Assembly: GCA_902569245.1 (NCBI GenBank)
Contig: CACFTO010000005.1
Coordinates: 1-64,000, forward strand
Length of the DNA stretch: 64,000 nt
Direction of reading: 5' to 3'
From: an uncultured Pelagibacteraceae bacterium
GTDB lineage: Bacteria > Pseudomonadota > Alphaproteobacteria > Pelagibacterales > Pelagibacteraceae
This document shows, piece by piece, positions 8,287-16,777 of the stretch; the first letter of the stretch is position 1, and each line of letters opens with the position of its first letter. A program made the translations under genes and the position numbers. The notes below the pieces were generated by a model, which worked only from the letters and a program-made list of their open reading frames with translations, had not been told where the DNA came from and made no database searches.

Positions 8287-9456
8287 ATGAAGTTTGGTTA
8301 TTTTTGTAATACTACAAATTGGACACACAAACCATATCACAAATTATTAGATGAAACTAAACAGATCACTGAATATTGTGATCAAAACTATTGGAATTCA
8401 ATTTGGTTTACTGAACATCATTTTAACCATGAGGGAATGGAGTCATGTACTAATCCCTTAATGCTAGGAGCAGATGCTGCAGCAAGAACAAAAAATATAA
8501 GAATAGGACAAGCAGCAAATGTAATAACTTTTCATAACCCAATTAGATTAGCAGAAGATATTGCTACACTTGATCAACTTTCGAAAGGAAGAGTAGAAGT
8601 TGGTGTTGCAAGAGGAGTTTATGGGAGAGAGGCAATTAATTTAAACAAAGAAGCAGATTTAAAAGATCAGGCAAAAAATTTTAGATTATTTGCTGAAACA
8701 TTAGAAATTTTGAAAAAAGCATGGTCAGAGAAATTTTTTAATCATGATGGAGAATTTTATACTTACCCATCACCAAATTATGTTTGGCAGCATGACATGA
8801 GCCCTCCAAGCGAAGAATTTATGAATATGGCAGATAGCACTATGAAAAAAATTAGTGTTCTTCCAAAGCCTTATCAAAATCCACACCCTCCAATACATCA
8901 AGTTGTTGATGGTATAAGATCTATAGAGTGGGCAGCAGAAAATAATATAAATGTAATTATGTGGATACCTACAGTTAAAGCATTGAAAATAAGATTTGAA
9001 GCTTACAAAAATAAAAGATCTGAAGTTACTAAAAAAAATGTCCCTTTAGGTGAAGGCGTTACTCTCGTCAGAGATATGTTTGTCGCTAACACTATGGAGG
9101 AGGCCAAAGAAAAAGCAGGCCAACATATGGTAAATTATATGAAATGGGTTTGTCATTGGAGAGGTCTTGGTAATCACATGGATCCTGGTGAAGAGCTTCC
9201 AGAAACAAAGGGTAAATTAGATCTTCTTAATTACGAGTTTTTACATAAGCGAAATATGTTATTTGGTACTCCTGAATATGTAACAGATAAGATTAAAGAA
9301 CTTCAATCAGAGCTTAATCTTCAAAATCTTCAAGTTTGGTCTAACTTTCCAGGTGTTAAACATGAAGACTGTATGAAAAGTATTAAGTTATTCACTGAAA
9401 AAGTAATGCCTAATTTTAAAGATGATTTAGATACTGAAGTAAAAAAAGTATCGTGA
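8287..9456 (+). CDS. Luciferase-like (LLM class) flavin-dependent monooxygenase
   Basis: A 389-residue TIM-barrel protein of the bacterial luciferase family, which uses reduced FMN and O2 to oxidise or cleave organic substrates. It starts MKFGYFCNTTNW and carries EHHF, IRIGQAANV and the family hallmark HNPIRLAEDIATLDQLSKGRV, then GVARGVYGRE. There is a strong Shine-Dalgarno (AGGAGG). The stop codon overlaps the GTG start of the ThDP enzyme. No flavin reductase is seen in the window, so reduced flavin must come from elsewhere. The family includes alkanesulfonate, dimethyl sulfide, pyrimidine and alkanal monooxygenases. It does not look like RutA, and I cannot pick a substrate. It is the probable first step of the 8287-13988 module. 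Confidence 0.85.
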   Translation: MKFGYFCNTTNWTHKPYHKLLDETKQITEYCDQNYWNSIWFTEHHFNHEGMESCTNPLMLGADAAARTKNIRIGQAANVITFHNPIRLAEDIATLDQLSKGRVEVGVARGVYGREAINLNKEADLKDQAKNFRLFAETLEILKKAWSEKFFNHDGEFYTYPSPNYVWQHDMSPPSEEFMNMADSTMKKISVLPKPYQNPHPPIHQVVDGIRSIEWAAENNINVIMWIPTVKALKIRFEAYKNKRSEVTKKNVPLGEGVTLVRDMFVANTMEEAKEKAGQHMVNYMKWVCHWRGLGNHMDPGEELPETKGKLDLLNYEFLHKRNMLFGTPEYVTDKIKELQSELNLQNLQVWSNFPGVKHEDCMKSIKLFTEKVMPNFKDDLDTEVKKVS

Positions 9457-11154
9457 TTAAATCCAAGAATACCTTGACAGGTGGTCAAGCGGCAGTGAAA
9501 TCACTAAAAAAAAGAAAAAGTTAAACACGTCTTTGGTCTAATTGGTTCAGCAACCATGGAAATGTTTGATGCGTTATATCATGAAAAAAAAATTAAATTT
9601 ATAGGTGTAAGAGACGAAAGAACTGGAACGCATATGGCGGATGGATATGCACGAGCTTCTAATCAACCAGGTGTAATAATTGCCGGTCAAAACGGTCCAG
9701 GAGCAACTAATCTAGTTACGGGCATAGCGCAAGCAAAAGCAGCATTTTCTCCTGTAGTATCTATTGCAGGTTTATATTCTACTAAAGATAAGATGGAGGA
9801 TGCCTTTCAAGGACTTGATCAACAATCACTTTTTGATCCTATAACAAAAAAAACATGGACAGTAAAAAAGGCAAGTCATATACCAACGGCCTTTAGAGAT
9901 GCTTTTAATCTTGCAATGTCACCACGCAGAGGACCAGTTTGTATAAACCTTCCAAGAAATGTTCTTTCTGATACTTCAAAGTTTAAGATTAATGAAAATA
10001 AAAAATCCTATAAAGCTGAAAGTGACTTAAAAAGTAAAAAGAATTCAATTGATAGAACTATAAAACTTATTCTCAACTCAAAAAAAACAGTAATTGTTGC
10101 TGGAGGAGGAATAAAATATAATTCAAAATTTAAGTCTGTAACAAAGCTTGCTGAATTTTTAAATATTCCAATTGTAACTGCAGCAGGACATGGAGATGCA
10201 ATTCCCTTCAGTCATAAGTTAAATGCTGGACAAATGGGACCTAGAGGAAATATTGTTGCATCAAGATTAGTCAAAGAAGCAGAGCTAATTATTGCAATTG
10301 GTACAAGACTTGGTTTCAATTCTACTTTCTATTCGTATGACAATATAAATAAAAATGCGAAAATTGTACAAATTGAGTTAGAAAAAACAATGATAGGAAG
10401 ATACTTTCCAGTTAATGTAGGTATTCATGGCGATGCTGCTCTTGTGACAGATCAAATTTTAGCTGGGTTAAGAAAACAAAAGAAAATTTTCAATTACGAA
10501 GAATGGACAAATAGCTTTTTATTAGAGAGATCAAAATTTCTTAAAGATAGAGATAATATAAAGTCAAAAAATTTTCCAATCCAACCGAATGGTCTATTCA
10601 GAGAATTAAGAAAAGTACTACCGAAAAATACTGCAATAACACTTGATGCTGGAACACTTTGTCTTCAAGCAACAGATGCTTTAGAATATTACAATCCTCC
10701 TGCCCTTTTCACACCTCTTGATTTTGGTTTAGTAGGCTTCTCATTTGCATGTGGTTTGGGAATAAAGGTTGCAAAACCTAATAAAACAGTCGTTAGTTTG
10801 ATGGGTGATGGTGGATTTGGAATGACTATTTCTGAATTAAGTACTGCTGTAGAGCATGGCATTAACACAATTACAATTGTAATGAATAATAAGAGTTGGG
10901 GAGCAGAAAAAGCTTATCAAAAAGATTTCTATGGTGAAAGATATTTAGGAGCTGATATTCAAAGTCCTCCTTTTGATGAAGTTGCGAAACTATACGGTGC
11001 TAAAGGAATTAAAGTTAAAAAATTATCAGAAGTTAATGAGGCAGTAAAAAGTGCATTAAAAGTAAATAAACCAGTTGTTATAGATGTTGATGTAGATCCA
11101 AAAGCGTTATACAGTTTTAGGAGAGATAGCTTTACACATAGAATAACAAAATGA
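9453..11154 (+). CDS. Thiamine diphosphate-dependent enzyme (acetolactate-synthase / sulfoacetaldehyde-acetyltransferase-like) with an apparent 1-base frameshift near the N-terminus
   Basis: The likely start is GTG at 9453, overlapping the previous stop. The first 18-20 codons encode a typical ThDP-enzyme N-terminus (TLTGGQAAVKSL). This frame then ends at TAA 9522-9524. The rest continues in the +1 frame, entering between 9508 and 9521 with KVKHVFGLIGSAT. Removing one A from the A8 run at 9506-9513 restores a single frame of about 566 residues. Numbering from the internal ATG at 9556, the catalytic glutamate is E21 (VRDERTG), and the ThDP/Mg motif is GDG 417-419 with NN 444-445. IGSATMEM and GQNGPGATN recall Xsc-type enzymes. 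An internal ATG start would lose the first beta-alpha unit and lacks a Shine-Dalgarno. Confidence 0.8.
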
Positions 11155-11738
11155 AATTAGAATTACGTAAGTTTACTAAATTTGTAGATAAGACTTTTAT
11201 TGAAGGTGGAAAAGAAGCTAAAGAACCTGTTTTGATGGTTTCTGTTGCTGCGGTTTTTAAAAATCCTTGGGATGGAAAAGGTTTTGTGGAAGACTTAAAA
11301 CCCATTATTTTAGATCTAGCTCCTAAACTCGGAGATTTATTGGTTCCCGAACTTATAAAAGAAATAGGATCTCCTGATAAAATATTAGCGTATGGAAAAG
11401 CAGGTGTGGTTGGACTGAATGGAGAAATAGAACATGCATCAGCATTTATTCATACATTAAGATTTGGTAATAAGTTCAGAGATGCTGTTGGAGGAACTTC
11501 TTATTTAAGTTTTACAAACACAAGAGGTCCGGCTGGATCAAAAATATCTATCCCAATGATGCACAAAACAGACTCTGGTTTAAGACCATATTATCTTACA
11601 CATGAGTTTACAATTCATGATGCTCCATTTGATGATGAAATTGTTATTGCAATTGGTGGCGCTTCGACAGGTAGAGCTCATGCAAGAACAGGTGATAGGT
11701 ACCAAGATATGAAGGAGATGGGCATTGAACCAAAATAA
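11151..11738 (+). CDS. 'Amino acid synthesis' family protein (DUF1185)
   Basis: A 195-residue cytoplasmic protein matching the family named amino acid synthesis (DUF1185), whose reaction is not known. Recognisable stretches are the N-terminal RKFTKFVDKTFIEGGKEA, VGLNGEIEHASAFIHTLRFGNKFRDAVGG, and the C-terminal AIGGASTGRAHARTGDRYQDM. The glycine-rich and histidine-containing segments look like a ligand or metal site. It overlaps the ThDP enzyme by ATGA and is followed 2 bp later by the hydrolase. Family members commonly sit in oxidative catabolic operons, so the family name is probably misleading and a catabolic role is more likely. Confidence 0.75.
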   Translation: MKLELRKFTKFVDKTFIEGGKEAKEPVLMVSVAAVFKNPWDGKGFVEDLKPIILDLAPKLGDLLVPELIKEIGSPDKILAYGKAGVVGLNGEIEHASAFIHTLRFGNKFRDAVGGTSYLSFTNTRGPAGSKISIPMMHKTDSGLRPYYLTHEFTIHDAPFDDEIVIAIGGASTGRAHARTGDRYQDMKEMGIEPK

Positions 11739-11740
11739 TA

Positions 11741-12514
11741 ATGATCAATGCAACAGACTCTAAAGGTACATTCTATAAACTAAATCAAAAAGAAGGAATT
11801 CCAATAGTATTTATTCATGGCGTGGGTCTTGATCATAATATTTGGGATCCACAAATTGATGAATTTGATAATACAGTTTTAATTTATGATATTCTTGGAC
11901 ATGGTAGAACACCTTTAAATAAAGAAAAAATAAGTTTTGATGATTTTTCAGATCAAATAATTGATCTAATTGATGAATTAAAATTTGATAAAATTCACCT
12001 TGTTGGATTTTCAATAGGCTCATTGATTGCAAGAAACTTTGGAACGAAATTTAGTGATAGATTGAAATCCCTAACATTGTTGTGCTCAATATTTAATAGA
12101 TCTAATGATGAACAAAAAATAGTAAATGAAAGGTTTGAGCAGACAAAAAAAGATCAAAAACTTACAAAAGACGCGCTCAAAAGATGGTTTAATAAGGATT
12201 TTATTGAAAAAAATCCTCTAATTTCAGATAAAATCATTACAATTCTTAATAATAATAATATGGATAACTTTATTAAAGTTTACTCATTATTTGTAAATCA
12301 CAAAGATAACGAAAAATTTGAAAATATTAATGTTAAAACACTTGTGATGACTGGAGAAGGTGATATCGGCTCAACTCCAGAAATGACCGATAATCTGAGT
12401 AAAAAAATTAAAAATTCTGAAGCAAAAATAATACCTGTGGGTAAACATCTGTGTAGTATTGAATGCTCTTATGATGTAAATAAAGCAATTAAAGATCATA
12501 TAAAAAATGCCTGA
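11741..12514 (+). CDS. Alpha/beta hydrolase (3-oxoadipate enol-lactonase-like)
   Basis: A 257-residue alpha/beta hydrolase with an intact catalytic triad: S91 in the nucleophile elbow GFSIG, D208 in GEGDIGS, and H236 in VGKHLCS. The oxyanion-hole segment is FIHGVGLDHNIWDPQI. Length and motif spacing resemble PcaD-type lactonases and RutD. It would hydrolyse an ester, lactone or carbon-carbon bond in the product of the preceding enzymes. The gene overlaps the aldehyde dehydrogenase by 8 bp. No signal peptide, so it acts in the cytoplasm. Confidence 0.8.
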   Translation: MINATDSKGTFYKLNQKEGIPIVFIHGVGLDHNIWDPQIDEFDNTVLIYDILGHGRTPLNKEKISFDDFSDQIIDLIDELKFDKIHLVGFSIGSLIARNFGTKFSDRLKSLTLLCSIFNRSNDEQKIVNERFEQTKKDQKLTKDALKRWFNKDFIEKNPLISDKIITILNNNNMDNFIKVYSLFVNHKDNEKFENINVKTLVMTGEGDIGSTPEMTDNLSKKIKNSEAKIIPVGKHLCSIECSYDVNKAIKDHIKNA

Positions 12515-13988
12515 ATTGAAAAAATACAAAATGTTTATAGGAGGAGAATGGGTTGACTCCGACACTAAAAAAACTTTTGAAACTTTAAATCCAGAGGATA
12601 ATAAACCATGGGCTATTGTTCCTGAGGCAAGTGCTTCTGATGTAGATAAAGCAGTTCAAGCAGCTCAAAAAGCCTTTGAAGGAGATTGGCCTAAAATATT
12701 ACCGCGTGAAAGAGCAAAGTTTCTAAGAGCTATTGGAAATAAGCTTAGAGATAACGCAGAATTACTTGGAAAAATTGAAACTATAGATACTGGAAAACTT
12801 TATAGAGAAACAAATAAACAGGCAAATTATATTGCTGAGTATTACGATTATTATGCTGGTATGGCAGACAAGGTCGAAGGTACAGTTCTACCAATAGATA
12901 AACCAAATATCCAAGCTATAACTTCAAGAATACCTATTGGTGTTATTGCTGCGATTGTTCCATGGAATTCTCAAATGTTTTTAACAGCAACAAAACTTGC
13001 ACCTGCTTTGGCAATGGGAAATACTGTGGTTATTAAATCCTCTGAACTTGCACCAGCAGTAATGTTTGAATTTGCAAAATTGATAGAGGAAACTGGTATT
13101 CCTAAAGGAGTAGTAAATGTTATTACAGGTTTTGGAGATCCATGTGGAAAAGCTTTAACTACACATAATTTAGTTGAAAAAGTTGCTTTTACGGGAGGGC
13201 CCGAAACTGCAAGACATATTATTAGAAATTCTGCAGAAAATTTATCAGAAGTAAGCTTAGAACTTGGAGGAAAAAGTCCTGTTGCAGTATTTGATGATGC
13301 TCATCAAGAAAATGCTGTTAATGGAATTACTGCAGGAATATTTGGAGCTAGCGGACAGAGTTGTATTGCTGGTTCAAGGCTATATCTTCAAAAAGGAATT
13401 TACGATGAGTTCCTTGATAAACTCACAAAAAGAGCTGAAAAAATAAAAATTGGTGCTCCCATGGATCCAGACACAGAAATGGGACCTTTGAGTAATTATA
13501 AACAGTTAGAAATTATTGAAAAAAACATAAAAAAAACCACTGAACAGGGGGGAAAAATAAAATGTGGTGGTGAAAGGCATCCATTTTCAAATGAGGGATA
13601 CTACTTTCCTCCCACAATAATTGAATGTGATAATCACAATCTTCCAACTGCAGAAAATGAGCTTTTTGGACCAGTTTTATCAGTTATGAAGTTTGATACA
13701 GAAAATGAGGTAATAGAGAAAATGAACGATAATCAATATGGATTATCTTCTGGAGTTTATACTAGTGACTTCTCTAGAGGTCTAAGAGTTTCTAATGCAA
13801 TTAGAGCAGGTATAACGTTTGTAAATACCTATCGATTGATTTCTCCTTCAGCACCTTTTGGTGGAATTAAAGATAGTGGATATGGAAAGGAAGCGGGAAT
13901 GGACTCAATAAAGGATTATACTAGAGTTAAGACAACTTGGTATTACACATCTGATGAACCAACTTTAGATCCTTTCTCTATAAGATAA
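12507..13988 (+). CDS. NAD(P)-dependent aldehyde dehydrogenase
   Basis: A 493-residue enzyme of the aldehyde dehydrogenase superfamily, oxidising an aldehyde to a carboxylic acid. The general base E252 (LELGGKSP) and catalytic C286 (SGQSCIAGS) are both present, as are VPWNSQ and FTGGPETA of the nucleotide-binding region. Length matches the betaine/benzaldehyde dehydrogenase class. It overlaps the hydrolase and is followed 3 bp later by a transporter. In this module it most likely finishes oxidation of an aldehyde released by the monooxygenase or ThDP enzyme. It could also serve the choline-dehydrogenase-like protein at 4686 as a betaine aldehyde dehydrogenase, but that gene is in a separate operon. 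Confidence 0.88.
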   Translation: MPELKKYKMFIGGEWVDSDTKKTFETLNPEDNKPWAIVPEASASDVDKAVQAAQKAFEGDWPKILPRERAKFLRAIGNKLRDNAELLGKIETIDTGKLYRETNKQANYIAEYYDYYAGMADKVEGTVLPIDKPNIQAITSRIPIGVIAAIVPWNSQMFLTATKLAPALAMGNTVVIKSSELAPAVMFEFAKLIEETGIPKGVVNVITGFGDPCGKALTTHNLVEKVAFTGGPETARHIIRNSAENLSEVSLELGGKSPVAVFDDAHQENAVNGITAGIFGASGQSCIAGSRLYLQKGIYDEFLDKLTKRAEKIKIGAPMDPDTEMGPLSNYKQLEIIEKNIKKTTEQGGKIKCGGERHPFSNEGYYFPPTIIECDNHNLPTAENELFGPVLSVMKFDTENEVIEKMNDNQYGLSSGVYTSDFSRGLRVSNAIRAGITFVNTYRLISPSAPFGGIKDSGYGKEAGMDSIKDYTRVKTTWYYTSDEPTLDPFSIR

Positions 13989-13991
13989 TTT

Positions 13992-14849
13992 TTGTCTGCA
14001 AAACATACTTTACTTATTTTATTTGTTGTATTTTTATTAGGAAGTGCATATCCAACTGGTAAGCTTGGATTGAACGACACTATTCCACCAATTCTTTTTG
14101 GTTCATTAAGAATGGCTATTGTTTTTATTTGTTTAATTCCATTTTTTAAAATTCAAAGTATAGATAACAAATATATTATTCCTTTGATTGGGTTTTCATT
14201 ATGTTTTGGTGTTGCAGTGAATATGTTTTTATATTTATCTATAAATGCATCAAGTATACTTGCACCAATTACAATAGGTGCTCAACTTTCAATTCCCTTT
14301 GGGATTATATTAAGCTCAATATTTTTAAATGAAAAAATAAGTTATAAGAAATGGATATTAATTATGATATCTTTTTTTGGTATTATCATACTTGCATTTG
14401 ACCCAAAAGTAATCGAGGAAATAATAGGGTCACTTCTTATTTGTGGTATGGCTTTTTTTTATGGACTATCCCAAGTATTTTCAAGATATTTAAAAGAATT
14501 AGATGTTAAATTTACTAATACTATAATGAGCTTTACTGGATTTATAATATTAATAATATTGTCTGCAATATTTGAGGGAAATACATTTCAAACAATAAAA
14601 AATATAAGTTTAGGAAGTTGGTTCACAGTTTTATACGCTGGAGCAATTATTTCTTTGCTTGGACATTTAATGATGTTCTATCTTTATAAATTTTATCCTC
14701 TTGATATGGTATTGCCATTCTACGCTTTATTCCCTGTATTTGGTTTAATCCTTACTTTTTTTATTTTTGGTGAGATTCCATCTCTAGTAACAGTAATTGG
14801 AGGAATAATTGTCATTACTTCAGTGTTTTTTGCTCAAAAAATGAGATAA
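13992..14849 (+). CDS. EamA/DMT-superfamily transporter
   Basis: A 285-residue polytopic membrane protein with about ten hydrophobic segments and two EamA halves (GSAYPTGKLGLNDTIPPILFGSLR near the start; PLDMVLPFYALFPVFGLILTFFIFGE near the end). The start is TTG at 13992, three bases after the aldehyde dehydrogenase stop; no ATG fits. A short inverted repeat, ATGAGA/TCTCAT (14841-14846 and 14853-14858), spans the stop codon. It closes the catabolic operon and probably moves a substrate or product of it. Confidence 0.82.
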   Translation: MSAKHTLLILFVVFLLGSAYPTGKLGLNDTIPPILFGSLRMAIVFICLIPFFKIQSIDNKYIIPLIGFSLCFGVAVNMFLYLSINASSILAPITIGAQLSIPFGIILSSIFLNEKISYKKWILIMISFFGIIILAFDPKVIEEIIGSLLICGMAFFYGLSQVFSRYLKELDVKFTNTIMSFTGFIILIILSAIFEGNTFQTIKNISLGSWFTVLYAGAIISLLGHLMMFYLYKFYPLDMVLPFYALFPVFGLILTFFIFGEIPSLVTVIGGIIVITSVFFAQKMR

Positions 14850-14897
14850 TTTTCTCATTGAAAATTAAAATCAATAGGATTTAATTTTGTTTATATA

Positions 14898-14911
14898 AAT
14901 TGTTAACAATT
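14898..14911. promoter_or_regulatory. Perfect 14-bp palindrome upstream of the binding-protein gene
   Basis: AATTGTTAACAATT is an exact palindrome. It lies between a TATATAAA-like -10 region (about 14892-14899) and the Shine-Dalgarno GAGGG at 14913-14917. This is a classic position for a repressor operator over the transcription start. A chance origin is possible in such A/T-rich DNA. Confidence 0.4.
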
Positions 14912-14922
14912 AGAGGGAATAT

Positions 14923-16113
14923 ATGAAAAAACTAGTATTAGCGATGTTTGTATTTGTTTCTTGCTTTTCAACTAAAGCATATTCAGATGGACATGGCATT
15001 AAAATGGGAATTATTTTAGGATTTACAGGTCCTATTGAATCCCTAACTCCAGCAATGGCTGCATCTGCAGAGCTTGCATTTAAAGAAGCTTCAGATTCAG
15101 GTTCATTACTTGGAGGAAAGAAGATTTCTGTTGAGAGAGCAGATTCAACTTGTGTTGACTCAGCTGCTGCAACAGCTGCTGCAGAAGGTTTAATATCTGG
15201 CGGTGTAGTAGCAATTATGGGTGCTGATTGTTCTGGTGTAACTGGAGCTATTGCAACCAACGTTGCTGTTCCAAATGGTGTAGTTATGATTTCACCATCA
15301 GCTACTTCTCCAGGATTAACTGATCTTAATGATAATGGATATTTCTTTAGAACAGCTCCATCTGACGCAAGAGGTGGTCAAGTATTAGCAGATATTACTA
15401 AAGATAGAAAAGTTAAAAGTATTGCAGTTACACACACTAACAACGACTACGGTAAAGGTTTAGCAGATGTATATGTTGCAGCTGTTAAAGCTCATGGAAT
15501 AAACGTAACAGTTGTTACAGCTCATGAAGAAGGTAAAGGAGACTACGGTGCTGAAGTTGCAACATTGGCAGCAGCAGGTGGCGATGCTTTAGCTGTGTTA
15601 GGTTACTTAGACCAAGCTGGCGGAAGTATCATTGATGGTTCATTAGACTCAGGTGCGTTTGACGTATTTGTTTTATCTGATGGAATGATCGGTGACTCTT
15701 TAACTGACAGATTCGGAAATGATCTAAATAAATCATTTGGATCTTTGCCAGGATCAATGGGTAAAGGTGCTACAATATTTAAAGGTGTAGCTGGTGGAGC
15801 AGGAATTGATTCATCTGGACCTTATACTTCAGAGTCTTATGATGCAGCGGCATTAATAGTTTTAGCTATGCAAGCAGGTGGTAAAGCTGATCGAGCTACT
15901 GTTCAAGCAAATGTAATGTCAGTTGCAAATGCTCCAGGAGAAAAAATATATCCAGGAGAATTAAAAAAAGCATTAGATTTACTTGCTAGCGGTAAAGCAG
16001 TTAACTACGAAGGTGCATCTAGTGTTGAATTTACTGATGTTGGAGAAGCATCAGGTGCCTTTATTGAAAAAGAAATTAAAGGTGGAAAATTCAAAGACAA
16101 AAAACAAAGATAA
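14923..16113 (+). CDS. Periplasmic substrate-binding protein of a Liv-type (branched-chain amino acid/amide) ABC transporter
   Basis: A 396-residue binding protein with a Sec signal peptide (MKKLVLAMFVFVSCFSTKAYS, cleaved around residue 21). Two Leu/Ile/Val-receptor lobes follow: GIKMGIILGFTGPIESLTPAMAASAELA, MGADCSGVTGAIA, VTHTNNDYGKGLADVY. It is more G/C-rich and codon-optimised than its neighbours, as expected for a highly expressed SAR11 binding protein. It has its own promoter region, Shine-Dalgarno and terminator. No permease lies downstream on its strand; the nearest permease/ATPase set (20662-16778) is convergent on the other strand and lacks a binding protein of its own, so the two probably work together. 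Ligand unknown. Confidence 0.88.
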   Translation: MKKLVLAMFVFVSCFSTKAYSDGHGIKMGIILGFTGPIESLTPAMAASAELAFKEASDSGSLLGGKKISVERADSTCVDSAAATAAAEGLISGGVVAIMGADCSGVTGAIATNVAVPNGVVMISPSATSPGLTDLNDNGYFFRTAPSDARGGQVLADITKDRKVKSIAVTHTNNDYGKGLADVYVAAVKAHGINVTVVTAHEEGKGDYGAEVATLAAAGGDALAVLGYLDQAGGSIIDGSLDSGAFDVFVLSDGMIGDSLTDRFGNDLNKSFGSLPGSMGKGATIFKGVAGGAGIDSSGPYTSESYDAAALIVLAMQAGGKADRATVQANVMSVANAPGEKIYPGELKKALDLLASGKAVNYEGASSVEFTDVGEASGAFIEKEIKGGKFKDKKQR

Positions 16114-16127
16114 TATTTGTTAAATTT

Positions 16128-16161
16128 AACTCCAGCGGTGAAAGCTGCTGGAGTTTTTTTT
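16128..16161 (+). terminator. Rho-independent terminator of the binding-protein gene
   Basis: A 9-bp stem AACTCCAGC/GCTGGAGTT (16128-16136 with 16147-16155) is followed by an unbroken T run to 16161. It lies 14 bp past the binding-protein stop and reaches the stop codon of the convergent exporter gene. Confidence 0.9.
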
Positions 16162-16768
16162 ATTCTAGAATACTCATAAAAACATAAACTGATAGCAATG
16201 ACATGAAGAGGACTATAGAATAATTAATTGTTTTCCATAGTCTTTTACTACTTATATAATTAGATAAGAATTTTGAGAGATATCCTAGTATAAAAAAGAA
16301 AAGAAATGATGAAATTGATGCTCCAATACCAAAAAGGTATTTTTGAGTTATTAATAAATCTTTAGAAAAGTTACCTAAAAAAAATACCGTATCTGAATAC
16401 ACATGTGGATTTAAGTAAGTAAAACCAAGTGTTTTAAGAACTGTAGAGATAAAAGTATTTCTATCAGAATTTTTATTAATCGAAATTTGATTATTAATCG
16501 ACTTTAATTTCCTCCAGATAAAATTTATTAAAAACAAAAGAAGTAGAAGATTTAATACGAGTTCTATTAATGGTGAAAAAAAACTCTGGAAATGATGAAA
16601 TAGAAATATTCCTAAAAAAATAAGTATAAAATCAGATAATGAACAAATTAAGCAAACAATAAATACATGTTTCTTTTTAAGACCTTGTTCAATTACAAAT
16701 ATATTTTGTGCTCCAATTGCTAGGATTAAACTAAGACCTGTAAGAAAACCAAAAATTAAATAGCTCAC
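16160..16768 (-). CDS. LysE/ArgO-family amino acid exporter
   Basis: A 202-residue inner-membrane protein with about six hydrophobic segments. It shows the LysE/ArgO signature GLSLILAIGAQNIFVIEQGLK near the N-terminus and TLGFTYLNPHVYSDTVFFLG in the middle, the latter very close to ArgO arginine exporters. It is last in the minus-strand transport operon, 9 bp after livM. An exporter of basic amino acids beside an importer suggests pool balancing. Specificity for arginine or lysine is inferred from family resemblance only. Confidence 0.85.
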   Translation of the reverse strand: MSYLIFGFLTGLSLILAIGAQNIFVIEQGLKKKHVFIVCLICSLSDFILIFLGIFLFHHFQSFFSPLIELVLNLLLLLFLINFIWRKLKSINNQISINKNSDRNTFISTVLKTLGFTYLNPHVYSDTVFFLGNFSKDLLITQKYLFGIGASISSFLFFFILGYLSKFLSNYISSKRLWKTINYSIVLFMSLLSVYVFMSILE

Positions 16769-16777
16769 TTTTCAAGA

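Noticed and set aside
8287..12514. Rut-type pyrimidine degradation operon
   Set aside because: A luciferase-like enzyme and an alpha/beta hydrolase recall RutA and RutD, but the RutA sequence features and RutB, RutC, RutE and RutF are all absent.
14910..15260. 116-codon open frame on the minus strand
   Set aside because: Alanine/serine-rich antisense shadow of the binding-protein gene, with no start signal.
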